Shown: positions 17,046-26,600, numbered from the stretch's first letter. The stretch: DNA of 64,000 bases from Hymenobacter gummosus (GCF_003970915.1 NZ_RXOF01000009.1:62001-126000), one strand, 5' to 3'. Translations and numbers: made by a program. The notes: generated by a model from the sequence alone, not told the origin.

Positions 17046-17921
17046 TTGGAGTCTCCTACTCAAAAATTTCAGCAGAACCGGGCTGCGGCCGAGGGGGCTG
17101 AAATGTCCTTTATCGACCACCTGGAGGCGCTGCGCTGGCACATCATCCGGGCGGCCATTGCCATCGTGATTTTCACCCTGGCGGCGTTTCTGGCCAAGGA
17201 CTTTCTGTTCGGCACCCTGATTCTGGGGCCTTCCCGGGCCGATTTCTGGACCTACCGCATGTTCAACGCCGCGGGCGAGTGGATGGGCGCAGCGGGCCTG
17301 CACATGGACAAGCCCACCTTCGACCTGCAGAACCGGCAGATGAGCGGGCAGCTGGCCATGCACATCAGCTCCTCGTTTGTGGTGGGGCTGGTGCTGGGCT
17401 TTCCCTACTTGTTCTGGGAGTTGTGGCGCTTCATCAAGCCGGGCCTGTACCCGCACGAGCGGGCCAACTCCCGCGGGGCGGTGTTCTTCGTGTCGGTGCT
17501 GTTCATTCTGGGGCTGCTGTTCGGCTACTACATTGCCGCGCCGCTGAGCATCAACTTCCTGGCCTCGTACCAGCTGGATGCTTCCATCGAGAACCAGATT
17601 GACCTGCAGAGCTACATCAGCACCCTGACCACCATGACTTTGTCGTGCGCGTTCGTGTTCGAGCTGCCCATGATCGTGTTCTTCCTGGCCAAGGCCGGGC
17701 TGGTGACGCCCGAAATCATGCGGCTCTACCGCAAGCACGCCATTGTGGTCATTCTGATTGTTGCGGCCGTCATCACCCCGCCCGATGTGTCGGCCCAGAT
17801 CATCGTCACCATCCCCATTCTGCTGCTCTACGAGCTAAGCATCCACATTGCCCGCATCGTGCGCCGTAAGGATGTCAGCCGCCTCAACCAGGAGCTGGCC
17901 GACAACCAGGGCGTTGCTTAA
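17046..17921 (+). CDS. tatC: Twin-arginine translocase subunit TatC
   Basis: 291 residues from TTG 17046; ATG 17103 ('MSFIDHLEALRWHI') is a possible alternative start. Six predicted membrane helices. Conserved features are 'MSFIDHLEALRWH' with the signal-peptide-binding Glu, 'LVLGFPYLFWELWRFIKPGLYPHER', and 'AAVITPPDVSAQI'. TatC recognises twin-arginine signal peptides and, with TatA, exports folded proteins. No tatA is in the window; candidate Tat substrates are the collar proteins at 41360-43368. Confidence 0.97.
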   Translation: MESPTQKFQQNRAAAEGAEMSFIDHLEALRWHIIRAAIAIVIFTLAAFLAKDFLFGTLILGPSRADFWTYRMFNAAGEWMGAAGLHMDKPTFDLQNRQMSGQLAMHISSSFVVGLVLGFPYLFWELWRFIKPGLYPHERANSRGAVFFVSVLFILGLLFGYYIAAPLSINFLASYQLDASIENQIDLQSYISTLTTMTLSCAFVFELPMIVFFLAKAGLVTPEIMRLYRKHAIVVILIVAAVITPPDVSAQIIVTIPILLLYELSIHIARIVRRKDVSRLNQELADNQGVA

Positions 17922-18066
17922 CTGTCAAATGGCTGAATGGTCAAATGGTTAGATGGCTAAATGGTTGATTGTTCTTGAACGACCAGCCATTTGACCATCG
18001 AGCCATTTAGCCATTCAAAGAAAGCAGAACGACCAGCCATTTGACCGTTTAACACTCTAACCATTC
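17922..18066. repeat. 'aatggct' family repeat upstream of rpiB; holds 110-bp left arm
   Basis: Directly follows the tatC stop. The segment 17933-18042 (110 bp) is the exact reverse complement of 18506-18615 on the other side of rpiB. Inside it, shorter palindromic words (aatggctaaatgg / ccatttagccatt) make a self-complementary arm as well. It ends 7 nt before the rpiB ATG, so the rpiB leader is made of repeat. Confidence 0.9.
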
Positions 18067-18072
18067 AACTCC

Positions 18073-18507
18073 ATGACTCCTCTCGCCATCGGCTCCGACC
18101 ACGCCGGGTTTGCTTACAAGGAACTGCTCAAGCCCTGGCTTACCGAGCAGGGCTACGACGTGAAGGACTTCGGCACTTACTCCGCCGAATCGGCCGACTA
18201 CCCGGACTTTGCCCACCCGCTGGCCGCGGCCGTGGCCGGGGGCGAGTTTGCGCAGGGCATCCTGATCTGCGGCTCGGCCAACGGCGTGTGCATCACCGCC
18301 AACAAGCACCAGGGCGTGCGCGCCGCCATTGCCTGGCTGCCCGAGCTGGCCGCCCTGGCCCGGCAACACAACAACGCCAACGTCATCTGCCTGCCTGCCC
18401 GCTACGTGAGCGAGGACGCCGCCCGGCAGATTGCCCACACCTTCCTGACCACCGCTTTCGAAGGCGGCCGCCACCAGACGCGCGTCGGCAAGATTGATGC
18501 GTGTTAA
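18073..18507 (+). CDS. rpiB: Ribose-5-phosphate isomerase B
   Basis: 144 residues. Interconverts ribose 5-phosphate and ribulose 5-phosphate in the pentose phosphate pathway. RpiB residues are present: Asp9-His10 ('GSDHAGF'), the catalytic Cys66 in 'ILICGSANGVCITANK', and His99 with Asn100-Asn101. The C-terminus is normal; the final TAA is the first part of the downstream repeat arm. The gene lies exactly between two 110-bp perfect inverted copies of the 'aatggct' repeat. Confidence 0.96.
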   Translation: MTPLAIGSDHAGFAYKELLKPWLTEQGYDVKDFGTYSAESADYPDFAHPLAAAVAGGEFAQGILICGSANGVCITANKHQGVRAAIAWLPELAALARQHNNANVICLPARYVSEDAARQIAHTFLTTAFEGGRHQTRVGKIDAC

Positions 18508-18690
18508 ATGGCTGGTCGTTCTGCTTTCTTTGAATGGCTAAATGGCTCGATGGTCAAATGGCTGGTCGTTCAAGAACAATCAACCATTTAGCCATCTAAC
18601 CATTTGACCATTCAGCATACCAGCCAGCCATTTGACCACTGCAAAAGCCCAGAACGACCAGCCATTTAGCCATCCAGCCATTTGACCATC
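18506..18690. repeat. 'aatggct' family repeat downstream of rpiB; holds 110-bp right arm
   Basis: 18506-18615 is the perfect inverse of 17933-18042. A further partial unit (18626-18690, 'cagccagccatttgacc' words) runs up to the stop codon of the convergent membrane-protein gene. The repeat supplies two bases of the rpiB stop codon. Confidence 0.9.
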
Positions 18691-20098
18691 ATTTCAGCCT
18701 ATACACCCGCGGCGTGCTGGTGCGCTCGTAGCGGCCGAAGATGGTGGGCAGCTTGTAGCGCAGCTCGGGCAGCAGGCCGGCCTCGTCGATGAGGTAAGGC
18801 GGGGGCTGGGGCAGGTTTTGGGCCAGGCGGAAAACGGCGGCGTACTCGTTGAGGCGGCCGAAGTCGCGCTGGGCCAAGGTCCAGTCGAGGTAGGGCGTGG
18901 CGGCGTAGTTCTGGACGTAGGCCCCGCGGCCGCGGCCCAGCACCAGCACCGGCTGACCCTGCAGGGCGGCGTAGCGCGGCTCGGGCCGGGCGGCGTACCG
19001 GGCTTCGGCGGGCAGGTGCAGCAGCTCGTCGAGGCCCAGCACCGTGCGGTAGCGCACCGTGACTACCGCCCCCACCACCAGCAGCAGCAGCACCTCGGCT
19101 ATCCAGACCCGGCGCGTGCGCTGCCACAGGTACAAGCCGAAGTAAGCGGCCGGCGCCAGCAGCACCGCCAGCAGCCCCGGCGCCGCCCCCCGCAGCGCCG
19201 CCCCCATAACCAATGCCACGGCCAGCCACACCAGCATCAGCTGCTGAAACTTCACCTGAAACACCAGCCCCAGCGAGGCGGTGAACATGCGCAGCACCCC
19301 CAGCAGCACCACCACGCCGGGCAGAATCAGCAGCTGCAGCTGCAGAGTGCGGGGCAGGGCATCGGCGCCGGCGGCCCAGTTCAGCATGGGCTCCAGGTGC
19401 AGCTGCCGGAACAGCGGCAGCGCGTCGGTGTAGAGAAAGAAGGTAGCCACCACGGCGTAGGGAAACGCGAAGCCGCAGAGCAGCAGCAGAAAGCTGCGGA
19501 AGGTGTTGGCCGCGAAGCTGATAACGGCGAACAAGCCCAGCAGCAGCAGCCAGGCCAGGGGCAGAAAGCACAGCGCCGCCAACCCCAGCAGAAAGCCCGC
19601 CCGGAACAGTCGGCTGCTGTCGTAGCCCTCCCGGGAGGTGGGTAGCAGGGAGCTCAGGGCAAACACCACGAACGTCTGCCCAATCAGCAGCGGCGAGAGG
19701 GTGTCCAGCTCGGCCGAGGCGCTGGCCAGCAGCACGTAAGTCAGCGCGGCCAGGTAGCCCCGCTCAGGGTGCACGTTGTAGCGGTTGAGCACCTGATTCA
19801 GCCGCACGGCCTGCACCAGCACCAGCGCCAGGGCCAGCAGGCGGTACAAAAACCAGGAACGCGGCAGCGCCACGTCGAGCAGGGCGTAGACGGCGGCGGC
19901 CAGCGGGGCGGTGTGGTCGTACACCTCGCGGTAGAGCAGGGCCCCGGCGTGCAGCCGCTCCCCCACCAGCCAGCCGCGCAGCTCGGCCAAGCTCAGCGGC
20001 ACCTCGCCCAGCCAGATCAGCGGCAGGCGCAGCCCCAGGGCCAGCAGAATCAGCAGCACCAAACGAGTGGGCAGCGCGCTTCGGAAAAATTCGAGCAA
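18689..20098 (-). CDS. Polytopic membrane protein, unknown function
   Basis: About 470 residues with 10 or more hydrophobic helices and a soluble C-terminal 120 residues. The layout (early 'RLPLIWLGEVPLSLAELRGW', many short loops, a soluble tail with 'QPVLVLGRGRGAYVQNY') recalls GT-C type glycosyltransferases or DUF6427-like proteins of Bacteroidetes, but I cannot fix the family. TTG 20098 is taken as the start because upstream codons are repeat DNA (20107-20141); the true start is uncertain. It is divergent from rbfA. Confidence 0.65.
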   Translation of the reverse strand: MLEFFRSALPTRLVLLILLALGLRLPLIWLGEVPLSLAELRGWLVGERLHAGALLYREVYDHTAPLAAAVYALLDVALPRSWFLYRLLALALVLVQAVRLNQVLNRYNVHPERGYLAALTYVLLASASAELDTLSPLLIGQTFVVFALSSLLPTSREGYDSSRLFRAGFLLGLAALCFLPLAWLLLLGLFAVISFAANTFRSFLLLLCGFAFPYAVVATFFLYTDALPLFRQLHLEPMLNWAAGADALPRTLQLQLLILPGVVVLLGVLRMFTASLGLVFQVKFQQLMLVWLAVALVMGAALRGAAPGLLAVLLAPAAYFGLYLWQRTRRVWIAEVLLLLVVGAVVTVRYRTVLGLDELLHLPAEARYAARPEPRYAALQGQPVLVLGRGRGAYVQNYAATPYLDWTLAQRDFGRLNEYAAVFRLAQNLPQPPPYLIDEAGLLPELRYKLPTIFGRYERTSTPRVYRLK

Positions 20099-20106
20099 GC
20101 GGGTAG

Positions 20107-20335
20107 GGTCTTGGGAGCTTGGAGTCTTGGGGGCTTGGGTTGACGACCAGCCCCGCTCGTTCAAAGGTAGCGGGCTGCCCCGCAATGTTTGATGCAGCTG
20201 CCAGCCAGCAGCCGGGGCCTGGGCCCATAGTCAGCGCGTTAGCCGTTGCTAAAGGCCGTATAGACTGAGCGGCCCGGATAAAACGAGCTGCCAAACCAAG
20301 TCCCCAAGACCCTAAGCTCCCAAGACCCCAAACCC
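20107..20335. repeat. Inverted pair of 'gcttggg' word repeats in a divergent promoter region
   Basis: Arm 20107-20141 (gggtcttgggagcttgg...) is matched in reverse complement by 20296-20335 (...ccaagaccctaagctccc). About 155 bp of non-repeat DNA lies between. Unlike most repeats here, it flanks start rather than stop codons. The same word family is at 52092-52238. Confidence 0.7.
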
Positions 20336-20336
20336 T

Positions 20337-20344
20337 TACCTTTG
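20337..20344 (+). promoter_or_regulatory. -7 element (TACCTTTG) of rbfA
   Basis: Perfect TAnnTTTG match ending 8 nt before the rbfA ATG, directly after the repeat arm. Confidence 0.55.
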
Positions 20345-20352
20345 CGCATTCT

Positions 20353-20766
20353 ATGGATAGCAAACGACAGCAGAAATTCGCCAGCCTGCTCACTAAAGAG
20401 CTGGCCGAGGTGTTCCGGCGCGACGTGCCGCACCTGTTTCCCGGCACGCTGCCGCCCAGCATCACCGCCCTGCGCGTGAGCCCCGACCTCGGGGTGGCCA
20501 GCGTGTACCTGAGCGTGCTGCTGGCCCAGAACCCGCAGGAGCAGGTGCAGCTGATTCAGGACCACACCAAGGACATCCGCTTCGCCCTGGCCAAGCGCGT
20601 GCGCAACCAGATGCGCGTAGTGCCCGACCTGCGCTTCTTCCTCGACAACTCCGCGGCCTACGCCACGCACATGGACAAGGTCATTTCGGACCTGAACATC
20701 CCGCCCGCTCCGCCCGAGGACGACGACAAGCCCCAGCGCCCGCGCCTGTTTTCCGACGAAGACTAA
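20353..20766 (+). CDS. rbfA: 30S ribosome-binding factor A
   Basis: 137 residues. KH-like protein that binds immature 30S subunits and helps 16S rRNA processing, especially in the cold. Typical features are an N-terminal 'QQKFASLLTKELAEVFRRD', 'ITALRVSPDLGVASVYLSVL' and 'RVVPDLRFFLDNSAAYATHMDKVI'. The tail is acidic. The TAA is immediately followed by the next repeat (taaatggctttatggc). Confidence 0.93.
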   Translation: MDSKRQQKFASLLTKELAEVFRRDVPHLFPGTLPPSITALRVSPDLGVASVYLSVLLAQNPQEQVQLIQDHTKDIRFALAKRVRNQMRVVPDLRFFLDNSAAYATHMDKVISDLNIPPAPPEDDDKPQRPRLFSDED

Positions 20767-20857
20767 ATGGCTTTATGGCTAAATGGTCAAATGGCTGATT
20801 GTTCAGTACTGCCAGCACGACCAGCCATTTAACCATTCAACAATTTAACCATCCAGA
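20766..20857. repeat. Stop-adjacent palindrome, 'aatggct' family
   Basis: Left arm 20766-20797, right arm about 20816-20857, with the shared core 'cgaccagccatttaacc'. It fills the whole gap between rbfA and the methyltransferase. Confidence 0.8.
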
Positions 20858-20863
20858 CCCTCC

Positions 20864-21673
20864 TTGCACTACGACCCGATTAAACGCTCCCTGGGCAACG
20901 TGTTTAACCGCACGCCCTGGCTGCGCCGGCTGTTTTATAACCTGCTCGACCTGCTGCTGCTGCGCACCTGGCACGTGCACCGGGAGCTGCGCCAGTGGGC
21001 TCAGGGCCGGCGCGACCAGCCCCAGAACATCCTCGATGCCGGCGCCGGCTACGGCCAGTACACCTACTGGCTGTCGGGCCTGAGCGAGAAGTGGCAGATC
21101 CTGGCCGTCGACGTGAAGGACGAGCAGGTGGCCGACTCGAACAACTTCTTTCGCCAGATCGGGCGGCGCAACGTGCAGTTTGCGGTGCAGGATTTGGTGC
21201 TCTACCAGCAGCCCAACTCCTTCGATCTGGCCCTGAGCATCGACGTGATGGAGCACATCCTGGAGGACGTGGAGGTAATGACCAACCTGCACGCCTCGCT
21301 CAAGGACGGCGGTATGCTCATCATCAGTACCCCTTCCGACCAGGGCGGTTCCGACGTACACGGTGCCGACGACGCCTCCTTCATCGAGGAACACGTGCGC
21401 GACGGCTACAACATCGACGAAATTCAGCAGAAGCTGCGCAAAGCCGGCTTCGACCGCATCGAGGCCATGTACTCCTACGGCCTGCCCGGGCAGATTTCCT
21501 GGCGCCTCTCGATGAAGTGGCCCATCCTGATGCTGGGCGTGTCGAAGGCGTTTTTCATCCTGCTGCCCTTCTACTACCTCGTCGTGTTCCCGCTCTGCCT
21601 CGTGCTGAACTGGCTCGACAGCACTACCCGCCACGACTCCGGTACCGGCCTGATTGTGAAGGCCTGGAAATAG
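20864..21673 (+). CDS. Class I SAM-dependent methyltransferase, membrane-tethered
   Basis: 269 residues from TTG 20864. SAM motif I is 'ILDAGAGYGQYTYWL' (56-70), with an acidic post-I residue in 'AVDVKDEQ' and 'FDLALSIDVMEHI' as motif II/III. A hydrophobic segment near 215-245 suggests a membrane hairpin close to the C-terminus. Similar proteins act on lipids, quinones or sugars; the substrate is not shown here. Confidence 0.85.
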   Translation: MHYDPIKRSLGNVFNRTPWLRRLFYNLLDLLLLRTWHVHRELRQWAQGRRDQPQNILDAGAGYGQYTYWLSGLSEKWQILAVDVKDEQVADSNNFFRQIGRRNVQFAVQDLVLYQQPNSFDLALSIDVMEHILEDVEVMTNLHASLKDGGMLIISTPSDQGGSDVHGADDASFIEEHVRDGYNIDEIQQKLRKAGFDRIEAMYSYGLPGQISWRLSMKWPILMLGVSKAFFILLPFYYLVVFPLCLVLNWLDSTTRHDSGTGLIVKAWK

Positions 21674-21723
21674 CCGGGCCGGCGCGTATCTTGGCCAGCT
21701 GAACCCGCGTACCCCTTGTTGCT

Positions 21724-22191
21724 ATGCCTGACCGCCACGACTATTCCGAAATCATTGCTGAAATCCTCATCGAACTGCAACGCCAGCGAGAGGTACAGAC
21801 GCGCATGTTGGAACGAATGGAGCGTAGCGAAGAACGCATGGACCGCAGCGAAGCCGGCTTCAACAACTTCGCTATTGCCGTGCTTGACCACCTGCAAGGT
21901 ATCAAGGATGAACTGCGCGACGTGAAAGCGGAGGTCAGCCAGGTCAAGGAAGAAGTCAGCCAGGTCAAAATGGAGGTCAGCCAGGTCAAGGAAGAAGTCA
22001 GCCAAGTCAAAGTGGAGGTGAGCCAAGTCAAATTAGAAGTCAGTCAGGTCAAAGACGAGGTGAGCCAGGTCAAAGATGAAGTCAGTGACCTGAAAACAGA
22101 GCAGCGTCGGACCACGGCAGCCCTCGAACACTTTGCCGACCACGAAGAGCGCCTGCGCCGCCTCGAAGACTTTATGCGCCGCGCCAGCTAA
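21724..22191 (+). CDS. Coiled-coil protein with near-perfect heptad repeats
   Basis: 155 residues. Residues 69-124 are eight consecutive heptads of the type (A/E/M/V/L/D)-E-V-S-Q-V-K, encoded by a 21-bp tandem repeat at 21928-22095; a helical, charged N-terminal part (14-50) and a C-terminal helix flank it. It should form a long parallel coiled coil. No signal peptide or membrane helix. Function unknown; repeat number may vary between strains through slippage. It lies between the methyltransferase and a permease on the same strand. Confidence 0.75.
   Translation: MPDRHDYSEIIAEILIELQRQREVQTRMLERMERSEERMDRSEAGFNNFAIAVLDHLQGIKDELRDVKAEVSQVKEEVSQVKMEVSQVKEEVSQVKVEVSQVKLEVSQVKDEVSQVKDEVSDLKTEQRRTTAALEHFADHEERLRRLEDFMRRAS
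21928..22095 (+). repeat. In-frame 21-bp tandem repeat (8 units)
   Basis: Eight units of 'gaggtcagccaggtcaa' plus three variable bases plus one, each exactly 21 bp, 75-95% alike by eye; silent third-position changes dominate (gag/gaa, gtc/gtg, agc/agt). Confidence 0.85.
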
Positions 22192-22250
22192 CCCCACGGG
22201 CCGCTTGTCCGTTCACAAGCCGACTTTTACCGGTTCAGCCGCACCCCACC

Positions 22251-23483
22251 TTGAACGTTCCCTTCCTGATAGCCTGGCGCTACTTCCGCTCGAAGAAAAA
22301 GCGCAACATCATCAGCATCATCTCCAACATCTCCATGATCGGGGTGGCCGTGGGGACGATGGCGCTGATTATCGTGCTGTCGGTGTTCAACGGGCTCGAA
22401 GACCTCGTCCGCTCCCTCTACGGAAAATCCGACCCCGACCTGAAAATTACCGCCGTGCAGGGCAAGTCCTTCCCGGTCGACGCTTTCCTGGTGAACCGCC
22501 TGAAGGCGGTGCCGGGCGTGCAGCTCGTCACCGAGGTCATTGAGGACAACGCCCTGCTGCGCTACCACGAGCGGCAGATGGTGGTCAAGCTCAAGGGCGT
22601 GTCGGAGAACTACTACCAGCAGAGCGAAATCGACTCGGCCATCGTCGACGGCTCGCACGAGCTGCGCCGCAACGGGGAGGACTTTGCCCTCATCGGGGCC
22701 GGCGTGCAGCACGAGCTGAGCATTGCCCTCGAAAACCGCTTTGCCCCGCTGCAGCTGCTGTACCCGCGCAACACGCCGGGCAAGAAAACCCTCTCGATGA
22801 ACCCCGAAACGGCCTTCAACCAGGAGCCCATCCTGGCCGGCGGCGTGTTTTCCATCGAGCAGCACGTCGACGACAGCTACATCTTCGTTCCCCTGGATTT
22901 CGCCCAGCGCCTGCTACGCTACGACAACCGCCGTACCGCCCTGGAGGTGAAAGTGCGCGAAGGCCGCTCCCTCGACGATACCAAATCGGAGCTGAAGCAG
23001 GTGCTCGGGCCGCAGTTCAACGTGCTCGACTCCGACGAGCAGCACGTGTCCCTGCTCAAGGCCATCAAGGTGGAGAAGATGTTTGTGTTCATCACCTTCG
23101 CCTTCATCCTGCTCATTGCCTCGCTCAACATCTTCTTCTCGCTCTCGATGCTGGTCATCGACAAGCGCAAGGACGTGGCCATTCTGATGGCCATGGGCGC
23201 CACGCCCAACATTATCCGACGCGTGTTCCTGATGGAAGGCGCCATCGTGGCCCAGGTGGGCGCCGCGGTGGGGCTGGCCCTGGGTATCAGCATCTGCTGG
23301 CTGCAGCAGCGCTTCGGGCTCGTGTCGATGGGCATGGCCACCAGCGTGGTCAACTCCTACCCGGTGAAAATGCAGGCTTCTGATGTGCTGTGGGTGGGCG
23401 TGGCCATCGTACTCATTACCATCGCCGTGTCCATCCGGCCGGCGCTGAACGCGCCCCAAATCGACCTGCGCGAGAATCTCTAA
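22251..23483 (+). CDS. ABC transporter permease, LolC/LolE-like (FtsX fold)
   Basis: 410 residues from TTG 22251. One N-terminal membrane helix ('IISIISNISMIGVAVGTMALIIVLS' lies in 20-45), a large periplasmic MacB-type domain (50-265), then three helices in the FtsX region ('FVFITFAFILLIASLNIFFSLSM', then around 320-350 and 375-395). This is the layout of the lipoprotein-releasing LolCE permeases, which lift lipoproteins from the inner membrane. The matching ATPase gene is not adjacent. The N-terminal 'FLIAWRYFRSKKKRNIISIIS' is typical of the Bacteroidetes LolC/E group. Confidence 0.9.
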   Translation: MNVPFLIAWRYFRSKKKRNIISIISNISMIGVAVGTMALIIVLSVFNGLEDLVRSLYGKSDPDLKITAVQGKSFPVDAFLVNRLKAVPGVQLVTEVIEDNALLRYHERQMVVKLKGVSENYYQQSEIDSAIVDGSHELRRNGEDFALIGAGVQHELSIALENRFAPLQLLYPRNTPGKKTLSMNPETAFNQEPILAGGVFSIEQHVDDSYIFVPLDFAQRLLRYDNRRTALEVKVREGRSLDDTKSELKQVLGPQFNVLDSDEQHVSLLKAIKVEKMFVFITFAFILLIASLNIFFSLSMLVIDKRKDVAILMAMGATPNIIRRVFLMEGAIVAQVGAAVGLALGISICWLQQRFGLVSMGMATSVVNSYPVKMQASDVLWVGVAIVLITIAVSIRPALNAPQIDLRENL

Positions 23484-23694
23484 CTGTTCAGCTGGCCGAT
23501 TTTAGACCCAGCAAAACGCAACCTTCGGGGGTACTTATTGGTAATTGGGCGAAGCCTGTCTGGTCTTCACCCCATGTAAACCAATGCGTTACGCACTATA
23601 TATAATTATTATGAGAATTTATTTTACTTTTTCTGAAAAAGATTAGATTTTAGCATTTGTTCCTACATTCGACGTTGCTTTCGATGCTGCTGCC
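23484..23694 (+). promoter_or_regulatory. AT-rich leader region of the SNF2 gene
   Basis: 211 bases; from 23590 on markedly AT-rich (tatataattattatgag, ttttagcatttgttcctac). A promoter probably lies here, but no exact TAnnTTTG match with spacing is present, so no site is assigned. Confidence 0.4.
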
Positions 23695-26600
23695 ATGAAG
23701 GTTTCTACTGCACAGCCCTTTCAAATCGTCTACTCGCTGCTTGCGCACGAGTATCTGGGCTATCTGTTTGAGTCTTATGTCGTACAGCTGAGCCCCAAGG
23801 GCCAGCTGACCCTGCAGCACCAGAACGTGTCGGCCATGAACGCGGCCGAGTTTGCCGACGGCCTCGACGAGAAGGACTTCGAGCTGATTGCCCTCACCGA
23901 CCAGATTCAGCAGGACGCGGTTATCAAGGAATTCTGGCCCAAGAAGATTACCCCGGCCGATTTCTTCCTCAAGCAGTACGACCAGGACAAGGGCGACAAA
24001 GCCCTGCAGGAGCGCATCAGCCAGTACGTGCAGCAGCGCATGGGCCAGATTTTGCAGCGGCTGCAGGGCAAGCAGGTCTTCATCATGGGCAAGGACGGGG
24101 AGCCGACCTGGAAAGAAATCAGCGTGGCGCCCGAGCCGGCCTCGGTGCTGTTTCACTTCCGCCGCAACCCCGAGAATACCCACTACTTCCCCACCATACA
24201 GTACCGCGGGCAGAAGCTGGACTTCCAGCAGCGCGACGCGGTGATGGTGTGCTGCCAGCCCGCCTGGATGCTGCTCGACGGCGTGCTCCACAACTTCCGC
24301 AACGAGGTGGACGGCAAAAAGCTGCAGCCCTTCCTGTCGAAGAAGTTCATCATCATTCCGCGGCAGGTGGAGGACAGCTACTACCAGCGCTTCGTGGCGC
24401 CCCTGGTGGAGTCGTTCGACGTGCACGCCCGCGGCTTCGATATCCGCTCGGAGCGCTACCAGGCCAAGCCCCACCTCATCTTCTCCGACGTGCCCGCCGC
24501 CGGCGGCATCGGCTATGATACGGAGGACACCGGCCGCCGCACCGCCCTGGCCGACAACGGGGAGCAGATTCATTTCGACGTGGCTTTCCAGTACGGCAAC
24601 CACATCGTGCGCAACCACGACAAGCGCGTGAGCGTGCAGCTGGAAAAGACCTCCGACTCCTACGTGTTCCACCGCCTCATCCGCGACCTGGAAAACGAGC
24701 AGGTGTTTATCCAGGAGCTGCAGGACCGGGCGCTGGAAGTGCGCAACGGCCGCGCCGTGCTCGAAAAAGCCACCGCCTTCAAGTGGCTGCACTCGCACGC
24801 CGAGGAGCTGGCCCGGCTGGGCTTTACGGTGCAGCAGGGCTCCAATTCGGGCAAGGACTACTTCATCGGCACGGTCACCGTCAACGTCGGCATCACCGAA
24901 AACAACGATTGGTTCGACATTCACGGCACGGTGCACTTCGGCGAGTTCGAAATACCCTTCGTGAAGCTGCGGCCCTACATCCTGCAGAAGCGCCACGAGT
25001 TCAAGCTCCCGAACGGGCAGATTGCCATCATTCCGGAGGAGTGGTTTACGCAGTATTTGGAGCTGTTTGCCTTTTCGGAGGAGCACCACCACACGCTCAC
25101 GCTCAAAAAGCACCACGTAGCCCTGGTGTCGGACCTGGAAAACGGCAACCTGGCAACGGTGACCATGTCCAGGAAGCTGGAGAAGCTGCGCGGCTTCGAG
25201 GTGGTGGAAGACCGGGCCCTGCCGGCGGGCTTCCAGGGCACGCTGCGGCCCTACCAGCAGGCCGGCTACAACTGGCTCCACTTCGTGCAGGACTACCACT
25301 TCGGCGGCTGCCTGGCCGACGACATGGGCCTGGGCAAAGCCCAGCCCCTGCACGCCCGCATCCTGACGCCTACGGGCTGGACCACCATGGGGCAGGTGCG
25401 CGTGGGCGACGCAATCATCAACTCCCGGGGTGGCCGCTCCCGCGTGACGGGCGTGTTTCCGCAGGGCGCGAAGGAAATCTTCCGCGTCACGTTTACCGAC
25501 GGTTCTACGGCCGAATGCTGCGCTGAGCACTTGTGGGCCGTGCGCAGCCCGGTGCAGAAGTACCGCGGGCAGGATTACCAAGTGAAGGAGTTGCAGCAGC
25601 TGCAACACGATTTGCACGACCAGCACGGCAACACCAAGTGGTTTGTGCCGCTGGTCGAGCCCGTCGCCTTCACGCCCCAGCCAGTAACCATTGATCCGTA
25701 CCTGCTGGGCCTGCTGCTGGGTGACGGCTGCTTCCGCCGCCACAGCATTGGGCTGACTACAGCCGACGCGGAAATCGTAGCCTACGCCGCCGACGCGCTG
25801 CCGGCGGGCCTGCGCCTGCAAGCCGTAACGCCTGAGTCGTACGACTACAACTTGGTGAAGGCCAGCGGCTGGACCAACGCCCTGATGCAGCACATCAAGG
25901 CGCTAGGGCTAAAGGCAACAACGTCGAAAGACAAGTTCGTGCCCGATACCTACCTCTTCAATGATGCGACGGTACGTCTGGCGGTGCTGCAGGGTTTACT
26001 GGATTCGGACGGTTACGTCTCGAAAACGGGCGAGGTTTGCCAGTACACCACCGTTTCGCCGGCCTTGGCGGAGGGCGTCACGTTTCTGGTGCAGTCCTTG
26101 GGCGGCACGGTACGGCAGGCTAGCAAGGAGCCCAGCTACACGCACCGGGGCGAAAAGCGCCTGGGGCAGCGGGCTTACACGCTGACGCTCAGTCTGCCGC
26201 CGCAGGTGGCTCCGTTCCGGCTTGGGCGCAAGGCGGCGCTGTACCGGCCCAAGACCAAGTACCAGCCTTACCGCGGCATCAGGGCCGTGGAAAGCCTTGG
26301 CACTATGCCTGCCCAGTGCATCAGCGTAGACGCTCCTGACCGGCTGTACGTGACCGACAACTTTGTGCTGACCCACAACACCATTCAGACGCTGGCCATG
26401 CTCATGCAGCGCAAGGAGAGTGGCGCGGCGGCCGGGGCGGCTTCGCTGCTGGTGATGCCCACTTCGCTGGTGTACAACTGGCTGAACGAGGCCCTCAAGT
26501 TTACGCCCAGCCTGCGGGTGCTGACGTACACCGGCACCTACCGCGACAAAAACGTGGAGCAGTTTGCCGACTACGACCTGATTCTGACCTCGTACGGCAT

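Noticed and set aside
21928-22095. CRISPR-like tandem repeat
   Set aside because: The repeats are contiguous, in frame and encode heptads of a coiled coil.
23650-25893. Long open frame antisense to the SNF2 gene (about 747 codons)
   Set aside because: Opposite a well-conserved helicase; composition is typical of antisense in GC-rich DNA. A similar shadow at 25996-27684 was rejected for the same reason.
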